Source: Liolophura sinensis (lineage: Eukaryota; Mollusca; Polyplacophora; Chitonida; Chitonidae). Taken from it: a stretch of 64,000 bases of DNA. The notes below the pieces were generated by a model. That model did no database searches, was not told the DNA's origin, and saw only the letters and a list, made by a program, of their open reading frames with translations. Within the stretch, counting starts at the first letter, position 1; each line of letters begins with the position of its first letter. Shown here one piece after another: positions 33,381-46,318 of the stretch. Both the position numbers and the translations under genes were made by a program. The stretch covers positions 2,611,001 to 2,675,000 of the forward strand of contig NC_088305.1 of the NCBI RefSeq assembly GCF_032854445.1, given 5' to 3'.

Positions 33381-35288
33381 AAGTACAGACTAGGCGTTAA
33401 AAGCACAACCATTGATATGTCAAGCCGACCTGTTTTCAGGTGTAAATTGGAGTCACCTTCTGCATGTAATTATCGGCGATAAAGCCGAATGCATATTAAT
33501 CAAATATTAATAAAAACAAAACAGCTGGAGGCAGAGTTGTTGGGTTTTCAGGTTTTTGCTGACATCCCTTTTCGCTTCATTTCCGTGACCCCAGTGACCT
33601 TGGCGACGAAAATAGGCCAAGATATGTGTATAAAACTTGCTACTTGTGGCAATGATGTAAGGTCATCGTATGGAGATGCGCATGCGCAGTGAAAAGTGTG
33701 GATTTCACTGCTGGTCCAGTCTTTCTACCTGCTGCCTGTTGTTGGATGCTTGAGCTATCGCCTGCCACCCAGAATCTCCAAACCCTTTGATGGCGGACTG
33801 TATCGATCCAGGAGAGGTGGAAATTAGCGACTGTGTGCAAGAGCCGTGAAGGACCCAGGGTAGACATTGTGGAATGGTCAGAATAGCATCCAGTTGACCA
33901 TTTCACTGTTGCCTTTTGGAATCGCTGGCTATTTTGAGCTCGTGTATAGAGTACAGTCGTGCTATATCCGTTGTCAAATTATTACGTTGTATAAAAGTGG
34001 TGAAGATTAATGGAGTAGAAAACTAAACAATCCTGTTAATTTCATGTGAAAGTCTGTCAAATGGTATCTGTAAATAGGGAATTCCGATTGAAGACAAAAA
34101 AAATGTTTGGTGGGTATTTGGGACTATTTGGTATATGTAAGTGCGACACATTTCTTCATAACCACTCTTTATTGAGGATGTGATGCATGTCTAATGAATT
34201 TATTAGTGCTTGGATTTGGTATCTTTTTCAAAAAGTGCGTTAAAGCCGACTTTTAATCATATTGATATTTTTTCTACATTTATAAATATTGTCAAAATAC
34301 AGAATATAAATAACAAACTCACATTGAGATAGATTGGTCTTTTCATCATTTACAGTATATCAATATATTTATGCATATCAATGTTACCATTATAGATATG
34401 CTAGAGTTCCATCAAACCAAGGGGTGGCTCCAAACACCAACCATACCCAAATCATCTCCAAATGTCATTTTCTTTCGTGAGACAAAGTCGAAGAAATCCT
34501 GAAAAGTGATGCTGACTTTATTAATGAAAACTGATTTTAAGGAATTTGTGATTTGAATGCTTAGCTTACTACTGAAATATTGAAAAAGTCACCTGAATAA
34601 TGATAAAGCGACGCATGTCCGTATTTTCTACATCATTTCGTCAATAGTTAGTAGGCTACTCTCCAGAAATGAATGCACTGTCCATTTGACGTCATTGGAT
34701 GTTTATTAAATTGGATACTTCCATGTATGGTCAGGGCACTTGTCCAATCCGGATATAAACTCATTTTCGCATGTCAGCTGTTCTTTTTGGCTTCGCTGCA
34801 GGCGACCCCTTGACATGATTGCATGTTGCTTCTTGTTCAACCCAGTCACAGGTTGGTCTTGTGGGTCATTCAATGAAGTCTATCGGCACACATCTTCATT
34901 CACATACCGTTCCTATACCAATGCTGTGTGATCATGTGTCCTCCAGTAAGACTGACGCTCTTGAGCGATTTAAGCGATCATCTTCGCTTAAATCCATTAC
35001 TTCAACATAACTATTTAAGTAGAAAGATTTCTAGAAATTGACAGATTACACGCACGTGTGTATCCTTGTTTTCTATTTTTGCTTTATCCTTTGCTATCTA
35101 TATTATGCGTCTGCGTGTAACCTGTTATGTATATATTTGTAGGCTATATGTGTCCATGTACTGTTATGTTTTGGTGTTTATTGACCTGGGATAGAGTAAT
35201 CTCCTTGAGCTGCTTGCTGGCTAGATCATCACGTTTCCTTGTCTTGTAGGTTCCTGTTATTTTTACTCGTTACTTTTACATATGTGAG
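33381..35288. other. 1.9-kb stretch without a recognisable gene
   Basis: Short ORFs only. A perfect CRE palindrome is at 34687-34694. A GTGACCCCAGTGACCTTGGC block (33585-33604) recurs at 53774-53793, so another dispersed repeat may be present. Confidence 0.4.
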
Positions 35289-35545
35289 AAAGTCAGCATA
35301 AAGGGATAGGCCAGGCATTGATTGGCCCTGTGGCAACATAAGAGGACAGGCCAGGCACTGATCGGCCCTGTGTCAGCATAAGAGGACAGGCCAGGCAATG
35401 ATCGGCCCAGTGTGAGCATAAGGGGATAGTCCAAGCACTGATCGCCCCTGTGTCAGCATAAGGGGATAGTCCAGGCAATGATCGGTCCTGTGTCAGCATA
35501 AGAGAACAGGCCAGGCACTGATCGGCCCTGTGTCATCATAAGGCG
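35289..35545. repeat. 40-bp minisatellite, about 6 copies
   Basis: Units contain GTCAGCATAAGAGGACAGGC followed by CAGGCACTGATCGGCCCTGT. Confidence 0.95.
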
Positions 35546-35984
35546 GTTCTTCGGCGTGCCTGCTTTCGTTGGCATACCTGGTGTCTTCGGCAGGTCCACA
35601 ATGACAACAAACTTTCTTCAGGGAGTTATCTTCAAGATACAGACGAAATAATGTTAAACTGCAAGCAACTAAGTACACAAACAAAATCAGAACAGTATGT
35701 CCACTGTTCGAGTTTTAGCAGTTTGTATTTAGGTGCTGATAACTTCTAACTACTCTGTTCATTTATTCCGCTACCTGTGACCAGGTAAGGGATACAGAAT
35801 CGTTTTTGACTGGAAAGTCCTGGCTATACCTAACCTAAGCTGAATTTTAGGTATTGGAGATTTTTTCAAGCGTGACCAAAGCTGGAGGGTTTAACCCAGG
35901 AAATCTTTCCTCCACTGTCAGCCAATTAGCATTGATTCTGTATCCCTTTAAGCTGTTTTATTCATACGCTGACAGCTGAGTTTT
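35546..35984. other. Spacer, no gene seen
   Basis: A TCCACTGTCAGCCAAT block near 35910 recurs near 53870, so the right part may be a dispersed repeat. Confidence 0.35.
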
Positions 35985-36112
35985 TGATTGGTTGATTGGT
36001 TGATTGATTGATTGATAGGCGTTTAACGCCATGGCCACTTGTTTTAAATTTATACCAAGGCAGTCAGGTTTGTAGGTGGAACAAACAGGAAAGCTCGGAG
36101 TACACCACTGAC
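35985..36112 (-). mobile_element. SINE-like fragment with (GATT)n tail
   Basis: A (TGATTGAT)n run, GGCGTTTAACGCCATGGCCA and GCAGTCAGGTTTGTAGGTGG. It differs from SINE-A but shares the tail style. Similar tails begin at 49262 and 60247. Confidence 0.5.
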
Positions 36113-36138
36113 CAATAACAGGTTCCGTAACTGGGAAA

Positions 36139-36279
36139 GTCTGCCAGCAGCCTTCGGATGGTCGTGGGTTTCCCCCGGGCCCTGCCCGGTTTCCTCCCAC
36201 CATAATGCTGGCCGCCGTCGTATAAGTGAAATATTCTTCAGTACGGAGTAAAACACCAATCAAATAAATAAATCAAATA
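36139..36279 (+). mobile_element. SINE-A copy, 5' truncated
   Basis: GTCTGCCAGCAGCCTTCGGA to AAACACCAATCAAATAAATA. Confidence 0.9.
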
Positions 36280-36892
36280 ACCCTTTGAATCAGCCATTGT
36301 CACATTCGGACATTGGTCAAGGGCTTTATTGTCGCGGGGGAACAACTGTTTGAAAAATCTGGTCTCGCGACACTAGTCTAATCGTTTGCTTCAGAACAAG
36401 GTCATGTTAACAACGGCCAAAATCAATACCCACACAACGACGATGAGTGCACACTTGTCGTTTCCATGCCAACTTAAAAGGTATGACCGAATAGAAGGCA
36501 ATCATGGCATGTCGTTACTTCATCAGGTTACTTTCATTAGGCACATAGAAGATCTAATCTAAGAAGGCTTTAATCTAAATGGCAGAACTACAAAGGCTTG
36601 AGTATGTATGCGTGAGCAGGCAATGAACGTATTTCGGTGTACTGAGACTCGATCTTTGTGCTATACTTAGACGTTGATTATTAAGAGGTTGTGGTAAGGT
36701 CATTTGAGTATAAACTATATTCAGATAATAGGATTCCTCTTATATATCAGTATTTATAATCACGGTTCACGGTTTTAATCAAGATAATTTGCTCACATTT
36801 CTGACTTTTAGACAATGTTTGAAAATGAATTAGTTAATTATAGTCAGGGTAGTATAAAATACTTACCAAGGTCAATTTTGTGACATTGATTT
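36280..36892. other. Spacer, no gene seen
   Basis: Nothing recognised. Confidence 0.35.
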
Positions 36893-37325
36893 AGTTTTGT
36901 AGCACTGTCTTACAGTTTTGTAATATGGACTTACACTTGTGCAGATATGTATCTATTTGATCGGTGTTTTTACGGAGTTCTCAAGAATATATCACTTATA
37001 CGTCGGGCGCCAGCATAATGGTGCAAGGGAGGAAATCGGACAAAGCCCGAATGATACTAGTGTTGTAGCAGGGACTTATTGTCTTGTTTGATCGTTTTGT
37101 AGCACAGTTTTGCGGCATTGTAGAATCAGGGACTCATATAGTTTTGTAGCATCAGTTTGTAGCAAGGACTGATAGTTTTGTAGCATGGATTTACGGTTTT
37201 GTAGCATGGGCTTACATTCCTTTGTCATCGTCATATAACATGAACCTACAGTTTTGTATCATCGACTTACATTTTTTTTAGCATCTGAGATTAATATCTT
37301 TGTACCATCGTTTTGTACAATAGCA
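36893..37325. repeat. Degenerate tandem repeat (TTTTGTAGCA motif)
   Basis: GTTTTGTAGCATGGACTTAC-like units recur every 25 bp or so, with much decay. A SINE-A fragment interrupts the series at 36952-37055. Confidence 0.65.
36952..37055 (-). mobile_element. SINE-A fragment
   Basis: ATTTGATCGGTGTTTTTACG, ATATATCACTTATACGTCGG and CCAGCATAATGGTG; reverse orientation, both ends eroded. Confidence 0.75.
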
Positions 37326-37639
37326 AACTACCACAAACTGACGCAATACGTACAGCCTTGCAGCCTCGTTCTTAAGTGATGATAAACAACAGTCATATAA
37401 GATAAATATTGGATACAATTAGATTCGACAAAATAACACGAAAAGGGATTTGCGTCGTTCTGGCACGTGAGTCTGTCATGTGAGTCTAGCATGTTATTTA
37501 TTTTTATCATCTATACAATCCTCCGGCTGTATTCTTCTGCTGAGGTCATTGTGTTTTTCTTGCTTTTCATTGACGTCATTCCGGTTTTCTCCAGCCAGAT
37601 ATTTATGTGTCGAAACAGACATTCGTATACCAGCGGTCA

Positions 37640-37770
37640 ACCAATATGGATGTTCCGGGTCAATAATCGCAATGCCAGTTCCCAAAAATACGAAATTAGG
37701 GCGGGATTATGCAAAGAGAAGCAGTCAACAGTTTTCAGTGACGTCCAAATAGCACAATGTATGTTCTAGG
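37640..37770 (+). repeat. Dispersed repeat F, copy 2
   Basis: Similar to 29683-29850. A further weak relative lies at about 38020-38080. Confidence 0.5.
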
Positions 37771-38419
37771 CAAATGACTGAAATCAGTATTCAAATCGAG
37801 TAACATGCTAGTAAATAAGTTGTCGATAATAAAATATATAGCTGAAATACAGTCTGTCAGATAACTGGAATATTCACGAGGATTGCGCCCCTTTGTCAAT
37901 TTACCTAATAGTCAAGGTTTTTTCAACTGTTGGGATAAATCCTTATCTAATAGCAGAAAGAGAATTAAACAAAAGCAAACTTCTAAAATTACTGGTACAA
38001 TTACTGGTACAGTATTACATAAGGATGGAGTCGTGCAAAGAGAACTAGTGTAATGCTCTCAGTGATGCTCAGAAGACGCAAGGCATGTTCATAAAACGTA
38101 ACTAATATGGCCTTGGCTGCAACTCTTCACATCCAATATGTCCGTTTTACCCAACATAAGGCGAGATATGTACTCGCCGGCATATTGCTATTCACGTAAG
38201 AACTCTTAATAACAATGTCAAATTCAAATATCCTTCATGTCGTAAGGCGGCGTGATAGGAAACATTCATCAAATAAATAAAGAAATAAAGTAGATTTGGA
38301 CAATCATGCAAACACAGCATTTTTCATGGCGTCATCCAGCATTGAAATTTGGACCCGGAGAAAGATCCGCTAGTGCAGCACATATACCTGAGAGAGTTCA
38401 ATGGTGTGACTGGTTTGGT

Positions 38420-38437
38420 CACGTGTTGCCAGGCAAC
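38420..38437. promoter_or_regulatory. E-box overlapping a palindromic X-box
   Basis: CACGTG (38420-38425) overlaps GTTGCCAGGCAAC (38425-38437), a perfect inverted repeat with one central base that fits the RFX X-box consensus. It lies in intergenic DNA between the two genes. Function is inferred from the motif only. Confidence 0.35.
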
Positions 38438-39009
38438 GGTCATCTGAGAATGAGATTCCGTCACCATTGTCAGTTGATGAAAACACATTTTGGTTCATGC
38501 AATCAGCCCTGTCTTGGCAAGGGTTCCCCCGAGTAGTTTTGCATGTCACAAACGCAAGATTAACTGCGGATAACGATACACGAAGTCTGTCTCAGGGGAG
38601 ATAGTGGGATACAGGGAGAGGACCGATGCATTTCTAACCTGGAAATCGGAACTGCTCGTCTTTGGCATACGATCAATATGATCCTCGGCGTATTTTGACA
38701 ACCATATTTGTCCAAGGAACGTAACTCAATAACATACACATAGTGCAAACGTTCGTCTGCAAATTTTCTAAAAATGGCCGCTGTTTGGAATCAGGTTCAT
38801 TCCAGTGACAAATATTCCCTGTAGAACTGAGAGGATGACAAACAGAAATCAGGTTATGAGTCCGCCCTGCCATATATGTTCGTGTGTGTTATGACCACAC
38901 GCCATCCTAACATCCAGGTCGATCAGGGAAGGGAGATCAGAGATCAAAGCTCTAGAGAATGCTGTAGAGGCTGTCATATATGCAACCCACACTCTTAGTC
39001 TAACTCTCA
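38438..39009. other. Spacer, no gene seen
   Basis: Nothing recognised beyond short ORFs. Confidence 0.35.
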
Positions 39010-39160
39010 CAAGTCACGTAGACCGTTTCAGTAGCCTAACGATTAAAGTGTCCGCCTCGAAATCGGGCGATCCGGGATCAAACCCAGGTGGGGTCATACC
39101 ATAAACTTTAAAAAATGTACTTGTTGATGCCTCGCTTGGTAATCAAAAGCTGGAGAAAAG
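39010..39160 (+). mobile_element. SINE-B-like copy, tRNA head
   Basis: TTTCAGTAGCCTAACGATTA, GTGTCCGCCTCGAAATCGGG and GATCAAACCCAGGTGGG are a tRNA-like head. It is followed by ACTTTAAAAAATGTACTTGT and TGCCTCGCTTGG as in SINE-B. Confidence 0.65.
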
Positions 39161-41829
39161 TCTCAGTATTATGTGTAAAATTTACTAGTGGTGGCAGTGA
39201 TGTAAAGCGAAAGATAGAGAGCGACAAATGCGCTGTAAGGAGTGTGGTTATCCGATAAACTCGTGTTCGCGTGTCAGTGCTGTCATTTCGAATTAAGGGT
39301 ACGCTGATGTGAGATATTGGCAAATTTTTTTTTCGACCATATCTCGGTTGATACATAACATAGCCGAAAAAATAAAAGGCTAAAATAACCCTTAACAATC
39401 AGTGAATATATACAACATATATAAAACAACCAGTAATTACGATTAATCTAATTATGATCTAAGACAACGGCATGGACTGATACACCCATATGTTTGCATT
39501 TCTCACATAAAACAACTCATGCGTGAATGTAGGGTGTCCCACCTGTGCTTTTTGAAAATATCACATTTTTATATCATTAAAGAACTGAAATGTAACCGAC
39601 ATAAACTGTAAACTTGCGATGATTAATTTGACACTGTTGTTGTCGGAATTTCCAAAAATGTAAGTTGGGTGCCTTAAAAGGGATACACAGGGACTGTTAT
39701 GTGTCATGATATGCGCCATTGAGTTCAACATTTAGAACCTTTTGCAAGTGCTTGTCCGTGCCATTGTCAAGATAATGATACAAGATACACGATAATGTCA
39801 TGTGTATTGGCGTAATAAGCGTAATGAGCGCATAGCCTCGTTGTGGCCTGTATACTCCACATGTTTTGGGGAGTATTTCCATGGGTTGGCTCTTGTGCTC
39901 TGTGAAATAGGGACAAAGATACAGCCAATTACAGATACGCACATGTTTTTAAAATGCCACATCAGGATTCCCATTACATGAACTAACTAATTTCTTGATG
40001 GTACGTCAGTTTCTTGTCAAAAGCTGGAACTTTACTACAGAATCTCCGGTTTCCTCCACCCAGAAAACTGTCAGCCGTAATATGTATGGGCGATATATTC
40101 CTACAGACGAGTCATTAATCCGTCAGTTGATATCCGTTCCCGTTACCAACACGTCAGAGACGTGACCAAGCCATGCAAACGTACAATGCTGCAGCCGATC
40201 CTTCGGGAGTGCTATCTGAGAAAGTGAAGGCGGTATGCACGCTTGACTACCACAGTCATATTAGTTCAATTTGTGTCGAAAAACTGAGACAAAGCGGTTT
40301 TATTTAATGTGTCTTCGTTAGACTACTACAAATTTCAAATATTTATTTGTTAAAAAAAAAAAAGATAAAATCTAAGTGTCACATGCCCAGCATTTTTTTT
40401 TAATCTTTTTTATCAGATGCAAAACTAAGTCAAATTTAACATATATCGATCAACGGCACTTAAATCAACCTAGTTTGCATTTGATAACATGGAATGTTGT
40501 GTATTTCTGATTATATTTTGTAACAGGTGACACATCCTTCCCCGATCTCCCCTACTTGTTCTTTGGGGGTTCGTGTTGAACGTTATTTTGGAAGTTCGTC
40601 TGTCGATTATTGGCCGGGAACATCCATTATTTAGTAAGCACCTTTGCCTTGTGCTTGTGTTACGCTTATTTACATGTACTAACGAGATAGGATCTGAAAT
40701 CAAACATACTAACTCTTAGCTGTAGGAATAACTAACTAACTGGGATATTTTAAGGTCTGTGTGACTGACAAGAAGAGAAAATGTTCGACTGCTGAAGATA
40801 AACATGAAACTGTATGAACAGAGACTTCAACCTCAGAATACGTCAACAATAGCCTGTGAGGTATAAAGTTGATACAGGGCTCATATTTTCCCATGTTGAA
40901 TGGATCATCATACCCAACCTTGACGTACAACTACGTCTTCTTGGGACCGTAGTGATAAAACTGATTTCACATCACAAACTTCATGCTGTAAATATAAGGC
41001 CTTAGATGTGAAATTAGTTTCAAGCTAACTCTCACTTGTCTGATTACCAGAAGGGAATATACTGTCTTCTTTCAGCGGTATTCACTTTTAATCCTACGAA
41101 CTGATTTTGTTTCTTATTCTCCACGAAATGACTAATGCTTCAATAAACAGGCGAAAAAGGTAGCATATGTTTTTGACTACATAAATGGTGCCTTTATTTT
41201 AAACTGTACATCCTGATACCTTTCTAAGAGTGGTGGCTCATTTCACGCCTTGGTTCCACCTATAGATTCGGGTAGAGAAGGTGCCATTTACCGTGATGTC
41301 TGAAAGACGCATCCAATGAATGAATGAATGATTATGGCTTAAAGCCATATCGAGAATATTTCAGCCATATCGTAGCGAAAAAGTTCAGCGCCTAGAAATG
41401 AAATCGGAATCCAAACTGCCTACCATTCTAATTTATAAGTAATATATAAATTCTCATATATCTATCTCAGTTGCACTGTGATGCCAACTATTGATATATC
41501 CAACGTTGCGGTCTAATTCAACATGATGAATACGCGGCCCGGATTGACGGATTCAGCAGAATTAACCAGTTACGAAATTTTCGACACCCATAACTGTTCT
41601 CATTGTTAATGTATAAAGCAGATCAGAATGGAACCGTTTGAATGAATATCATTTACAAACTAGTTTTAAGGCAATAATCTGCGACGTCGATTGAAACCAT
41701 CACACAACACACCGTCATCTCTCGACAGTTCATGTTCAACTCTTAACAATTCTGGACATCTCATCCCTCGGCAAACACTATCTGTACATGTCTGTATGTG
41801 AAATATAGCGTCCATTTTTTTCCCTCGCG
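39161..41829. other. 2.7-kb stretch, no gene; SINE-D trace
   Basis: A SINE-D-like block lies at about 40001-40100 (GTCAGTTTCTTGTC, GGTTTCCTCCACCCAG). (GAAT)n and TTAAAGCCATATCGAGAATA near 41317-41357 look like the tail of another SINE. No gene. Confidence 0.4.
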
Positions 41830-41870
41830 TACAGCCCGGGGAGAGCCCACGACCATCCGCAGGTACGCAG
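41830..41870 (-). mobile_element. SINE-A fragment
   Basis: CCCGGGGAGAGCCCACGACC and ATCCGCAGGT only. Confidence 0.55.
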
Positions 41871-42609
41871 TTTAATCAAAACCGTGCCCCCACGGAACAT
41901 GCACCCTTAACAGCGACCTCCGCAGCATTTGCGCCCCCCCCCCCCCCTCCTCGAAGAAGGGAGCAGATCTTAACACGTATGACGGGAGAGGAAACCAGAC
42001 TGAGCGGGAATAAGAATGTTTTTATAAATTAAATAATTAAATTAAATAACTAAATTAAATAAAGTTCCTTGAATAGAACTGATTTTATGGCACTTGTCTC
42101 CAAAATTATAAACATTTCATAACACTCGTCTGAAAAATACTTTGTTTTATTTCATAAATACATCTAAAAGGAGCTAAGTTTATGGATAACTCAGCCCATG
42201 CAGGACATCCAAACTCTTAAATAGCTTTTAGTGCGGAGAACATTAGATAATCTGATTGGTAAAGTTTACAACATCATGTGATCAGGGCAACCAATCAGCA
42301 AAGAGTCCCAGCAGATGTACAATCAATCAGTGCTTTCCTAGACACGTAAGCCAATGACGAAAGTCAGCATTTCTCAGAAGCAACAATAAAACACATTAAA
42401 GTGAAATGTGTGCAACTGAAAAAAGATATAGATCATTGCTGGCATGGTAAAACACCTATGCCATTCCTTGCTTTATAAGATCAATAATAACCGATTATAT
42501 ACTAACTTGGAAGCTATCATACAATATAACAGGTCATTTGCATAAAAGTTAACAACATGATAAGGCCAGTAACAACTCAACATTTAAAAACAAAATCCCG
42601 GAGTTTAAA
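41871..42609. other. Spacer with C run and AATTA repeats
   Basis: A C run at 41934-41947 and AT-rich repeats at 42025-42065. No gene seen. Confidence 0.35.
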
Positions 42610-42770
42610 AAAGTGTATAGTTGAACATGATACACGGAGGGTTTGTGTTGATCACCAATACACCGGGGGGGTGGGGTGGGGGGGTGGGGGGTGTGTTGAT
42701 CACCAATACACGTGGGTTTTGTGTTGATGACCAATACACAGGTTTTTTTTGTTGATCACCATTTGAATTT
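42610..42770. repeat. Degenerate tandem repeat around GTTGATCACCAATACAC
   Basis: GTGTTGATCACCAATACAC occurs three to four times, separated by G-rich (GGGGGGGTGGGGTGGGGGGG) or T-rich linkers. The G-rich linker on the + strand could form a quadruplex. Confidence 0.8.
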
Positions 42771-43199
42771 GTACCGTTTCTCCACCATGGGTGCAACAAA
42801 TAGGGTTATACTAACTGTAACAATCAGTGTAGAAAACCTGTTGGGGTTAGTCTGTCAGCCATATTGGAAAGAATGGAGGACTAATTGGAGTTTAATTCCA
42901 CACTGGCAGTATTCCAACCATATTGCGGTGACGATCACATTGGTGACCACTGGTTTAAGCCACTTTCTGTGAAGTGTTCTCATTGGATGGATAGATCTTC
43001 ACCCACAGCCCAAAAAATTTACTACCCAGTTTTGATACTTGTCTTATGTCAGCCTATTCAGAAATCTTCAGATACTTCAAACGGACCTCAGTGTCTACGT
43101 GCAGATTTTAACATTTCGGAAAAAAGAAGAAAAACTGAAATATAAACACTCTGTTCAACCAAAATGACCTCCACATGACTGGACACAATATGTAACGTA

Positions 43200-43612
43200 T
43201 CTGATGGACTCCAAAATGGCAGTTTGGACACTACATGTAACATTGCTGATGGCCTCCACAATGGTGGTTTGGACACCATATGTAACATTGCTGATCGCCT
43301 CCAGATGGCTGTTTGGACACCATATTTAACATTTCTGATGGCCGCCACAAAGGCGCTTTGGGCATCAGATGTAACATTGCTGATGGCCTCCACATGGCTG
43401 TTTGGACACCATATTTAACATTTTTGATGGCCTCCACATGGCCATTTGGACACCATATGTAACACTGCTGATGGCCTCCACAATGGCTGTTTGGACACCA
43501 TTTGTAACACTGCTGATGGCCTCCACATGGCCGTTTGGACACCATATGTAACATTGCTGATGGCCTCCACATGGCTGTTCGGACACCATATGTAACATTG
43601 CTGGCTAACCCT
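43200..43612. repeat. 44/45-bp minisatellite, about 9 copies
   Basis: Units contain GGCCTCCACATGGCTGTTTG, GACACCATATGTAACATTGC and TGAT. Units of 44 and 45 bp are mixed, giving overlapping Trp/Cys/His-rich ORFs on the minus strand. Confidence 0.95.
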
Positions 43613-44584
43613 ATGATGTATTGTACATTCCACATTAAACTCAAGAGAGCTTTTTGTCACATTTAAAATAACCAGACTGTATCTTTCTATATAACAGTTA
43701 ATAATTGCAACTAGCACACTTGCAACAAGGGCATACGTATCTGTACAATCAGATTGATATAACACAAACGTAAGACTTTAAACAGCTCATAAATAGGAAT
43801 CATGGCGTTCTGTGTTGAACAGTAAGTACAAATTTATGTTAATTAACAGGTATAAAAAAAAAATACAATATCAACTGTAATTAAATTCGGTGAAAACTTC
43901 ATGGTATAAACTTCAAATTTGGTGACCATTTTACACATGTTCATCAAGTTGTGTACTTTTATACTTATATGTCAAGAACATATATAAATGCATAGCATTG
44001 ACATGCATAAATGCAAAATTATATTCACCATCGTATATAATGTGCTCTATCACAAAATTGAATATTACAACATCTCTGAATGTCTCCCCCCTCCGCAGCT
44101 TACCCACAAAAAAGAACATATTTAAGGTCAAAACAGAACAAAACCGTACAATGTACATAAGAAAATAGCAAAAGACACACTCCCACTTCATAAAATCCTC
44201 TTCACAATACAAATAAATGTACATAATAATGTAACCACTAATAAATAACTGCACCACTATATACCCATATAAAGTTTATAGCTAAAAATATCCAAAAACA
44301 TTGTCATAGATTGCAAACAATTTCTACACCAAGGACATATTTGTTTAGTTGCCATAGCAACCATACAAGACCATTTACACCCCTTATCAAAGCATACAAC
44401 ACCCGAGTCCAGCAATAACCCCCGCACTCAACCCAACAAAGGCTTTAAATTTACATGTACTGCCCATGGGTGGTCAGAGCTCTAGCCCGCTAATTTAAAA
44501 AAAACAAAGAAAAAAAAAAACATGATACTTTATATAAAAATAAAAATAGACTTGCTAGCACTGCTACTAACAAGCTCACATGTA
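43613..44584. other. AT-rich spacer, no gene seen
   Basis: AT-rich DNA with one 108-codon low-complexity ORF on the minus strand (43931-44257). Not supported as a gene. Confidence 0.35.
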
Positions 44585-45040
44585 GGGGACACATGAATGC
44601 CAAACTTCAGCTGAATAAATGGAGCACGTTTTGAAATGCTACCCTTATCATCATTAATATGAACATGGATTCCAACTGTAATTATCAGTAATTTAAAACG
44701 CTTATACAGAGTGTATCAACCATGGAACTCTCCCCTTGTGTCACTGTGCTTTTAAGACATGCATGCCAAACCTCAGCTCATTGCTTGCACACACTGGAAA
44801 TTGTGTGTTATTTATCCTTCACCTCAACATCGATACAAATACACAAGAGCCTGTCATGGATTTTTACAATTATGGTAATTAATATGCATATGTGCCACCG
44901 AAGATGTAACCCCCTACTCGTAGTGTAGTGTATTTCATGTATGCAAAAACGCAGTACTTTTGTGAACATCACATTTTATGTTGTTTCAACTGTCATTGGG
45001 CGCTGATGCTCGGAGAAAGGGCACAGATTCTGCAGATGCA
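44585..45040 (+). repeat. Dispersed repeat C, copy 1
   Basis: GACACATGAATGCCAAACTT, CAACCATGGAACTCTCCCCT, TAATTAATATGC and GCGCTGATGCTCGGAGAAAG recur in the same order at 61770-62075 and partly at 60320-60590. Class unknown. Confidence 0.6.
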
Positions 45041-45897
45041 AGCCACACATGTAAGTCAGACATTGGCAAGAACACTGGGAACAGCAAGAATGCCAGACAG
45101 ATTTGTCTGTTTATATAAAGCCACCATTAAGACAAAAATCCTAGGTATGTGAGCTAAAGGGTGCACAACCTTCTTGCAAATGATCAGTAAATAAAAATCT
45201 CCAACAAAAACTGGTTGTCATCAGGACATGCGTTAATCAAAAATGGTATTCTGGTAAATGCTGAAAAAAAAAAAAAAAAATTAAAGATTTTACAAATTAC
45301 ACAATATATCCCCCAAAAGGTAACGGACAATCTTCATTGTGCATAGACTGAAGCACCTGTGTAAACTGAACGGAATATTAATTAACTCATTCACCACATT
45401 TTTGTTTGATGTGTTGCCATGGAAATCAATAACATCATGGATACCTTTATCACATAATAACTACATTAAAGTTCATCTCATGATGGGAACATGCTACAGA
45501 TATTTATCCCGTTCCTTGATAAGAACAAGACATTCCAAACTTCTAGCGCATAAAATATGATTTTACAAGGTTACGCAAGAGCATTTTGTAAGCGAGAGAC
45601 ACAAGCAATATTCCAAGTGGTTGTCTTGCTGTCTTGTACAAAGCCGGTCATAATGTCAGCTGGGCATCCCTAATGGGCTGAAACTTTTACGTCCAAAATA
45701 CATATCAGTCAGGGGTTGAGCAGCCGTTCTCAATATGAGAAACAGCCCTCTGGGGTATTGGGCAGGAGATGGGAAATCAGAACAACATGACCATTGGTTG
45801 GTCAGTAACTGTTTAAATGCTGTAATGTAGAAAATTACTGACTGAAATCGTTCATTATGACGGACATCTGGTATACGAATCCCTGCGATGTTTTGAT
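45041..45897. other. Spacer, no gene seen
   Basis: Contains an A run (45263-45279). Nothing else recognised. Confidence 0.35.
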
Positions 45898-46318
45898 GTT
45901 CTACCTCACAGAACAACCATCCAGCCAGAGGTCAGGCCAGTCCTACCTCACAAAACAACCATCTGGCCAGAAGTCAGGCCAGTCCTACCTCACAGAACAA
46001 CCATCTGGCCAGAAGTCGGACCAGTCCTACCTCACAGAACAACCATCCAGCCAGAGGTCAGGCCAGTCCTACCTCACAGTACAACCATCCAGCCAGAGGT
46101 CAGGCCAGTCCTACCTCACAGAACAACCATCTGGCCAGAAGTCAGGCCAGTCCTACCTCACAGAACAACCATCTGGCCAGAAGTCAGGCCAGTTCTACCT
46201 CACAGTACAACCATCTGGCCAGAGGTCAGGCCAGTCCTACCTCACAGAACAACCATCCAGCCAGAGGTCAGGCCAGTCCTACCTCACAGAACAACCATCT
46301 GGCCAGAAGTCAGGCCAG
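45898..46318 (+). repeat. 42-bp minisatellite, 10 copies, open frame
   Basis: Units contain TACCTCACAGAACAACCATC plus TGGCCAGAAGTCAGGCCAGT. Because 42 is a multiple of three, the + frame is open for all ten copies and reads as the 14-residue repeat SYLTEQPSGQKSGQ with changes at a few positions. It lies about 1.2 kb beyond the myosin stop codon, on the opposite strand. No signal peptide, splice site or homology supports it as a gene. Confidence 0.9.

Noticed and set aside
43231-43765. Minus-strand Trp/Cys/His-rich ORFs
   Set aside because: Translations of the 44/45-bp minisatellite.
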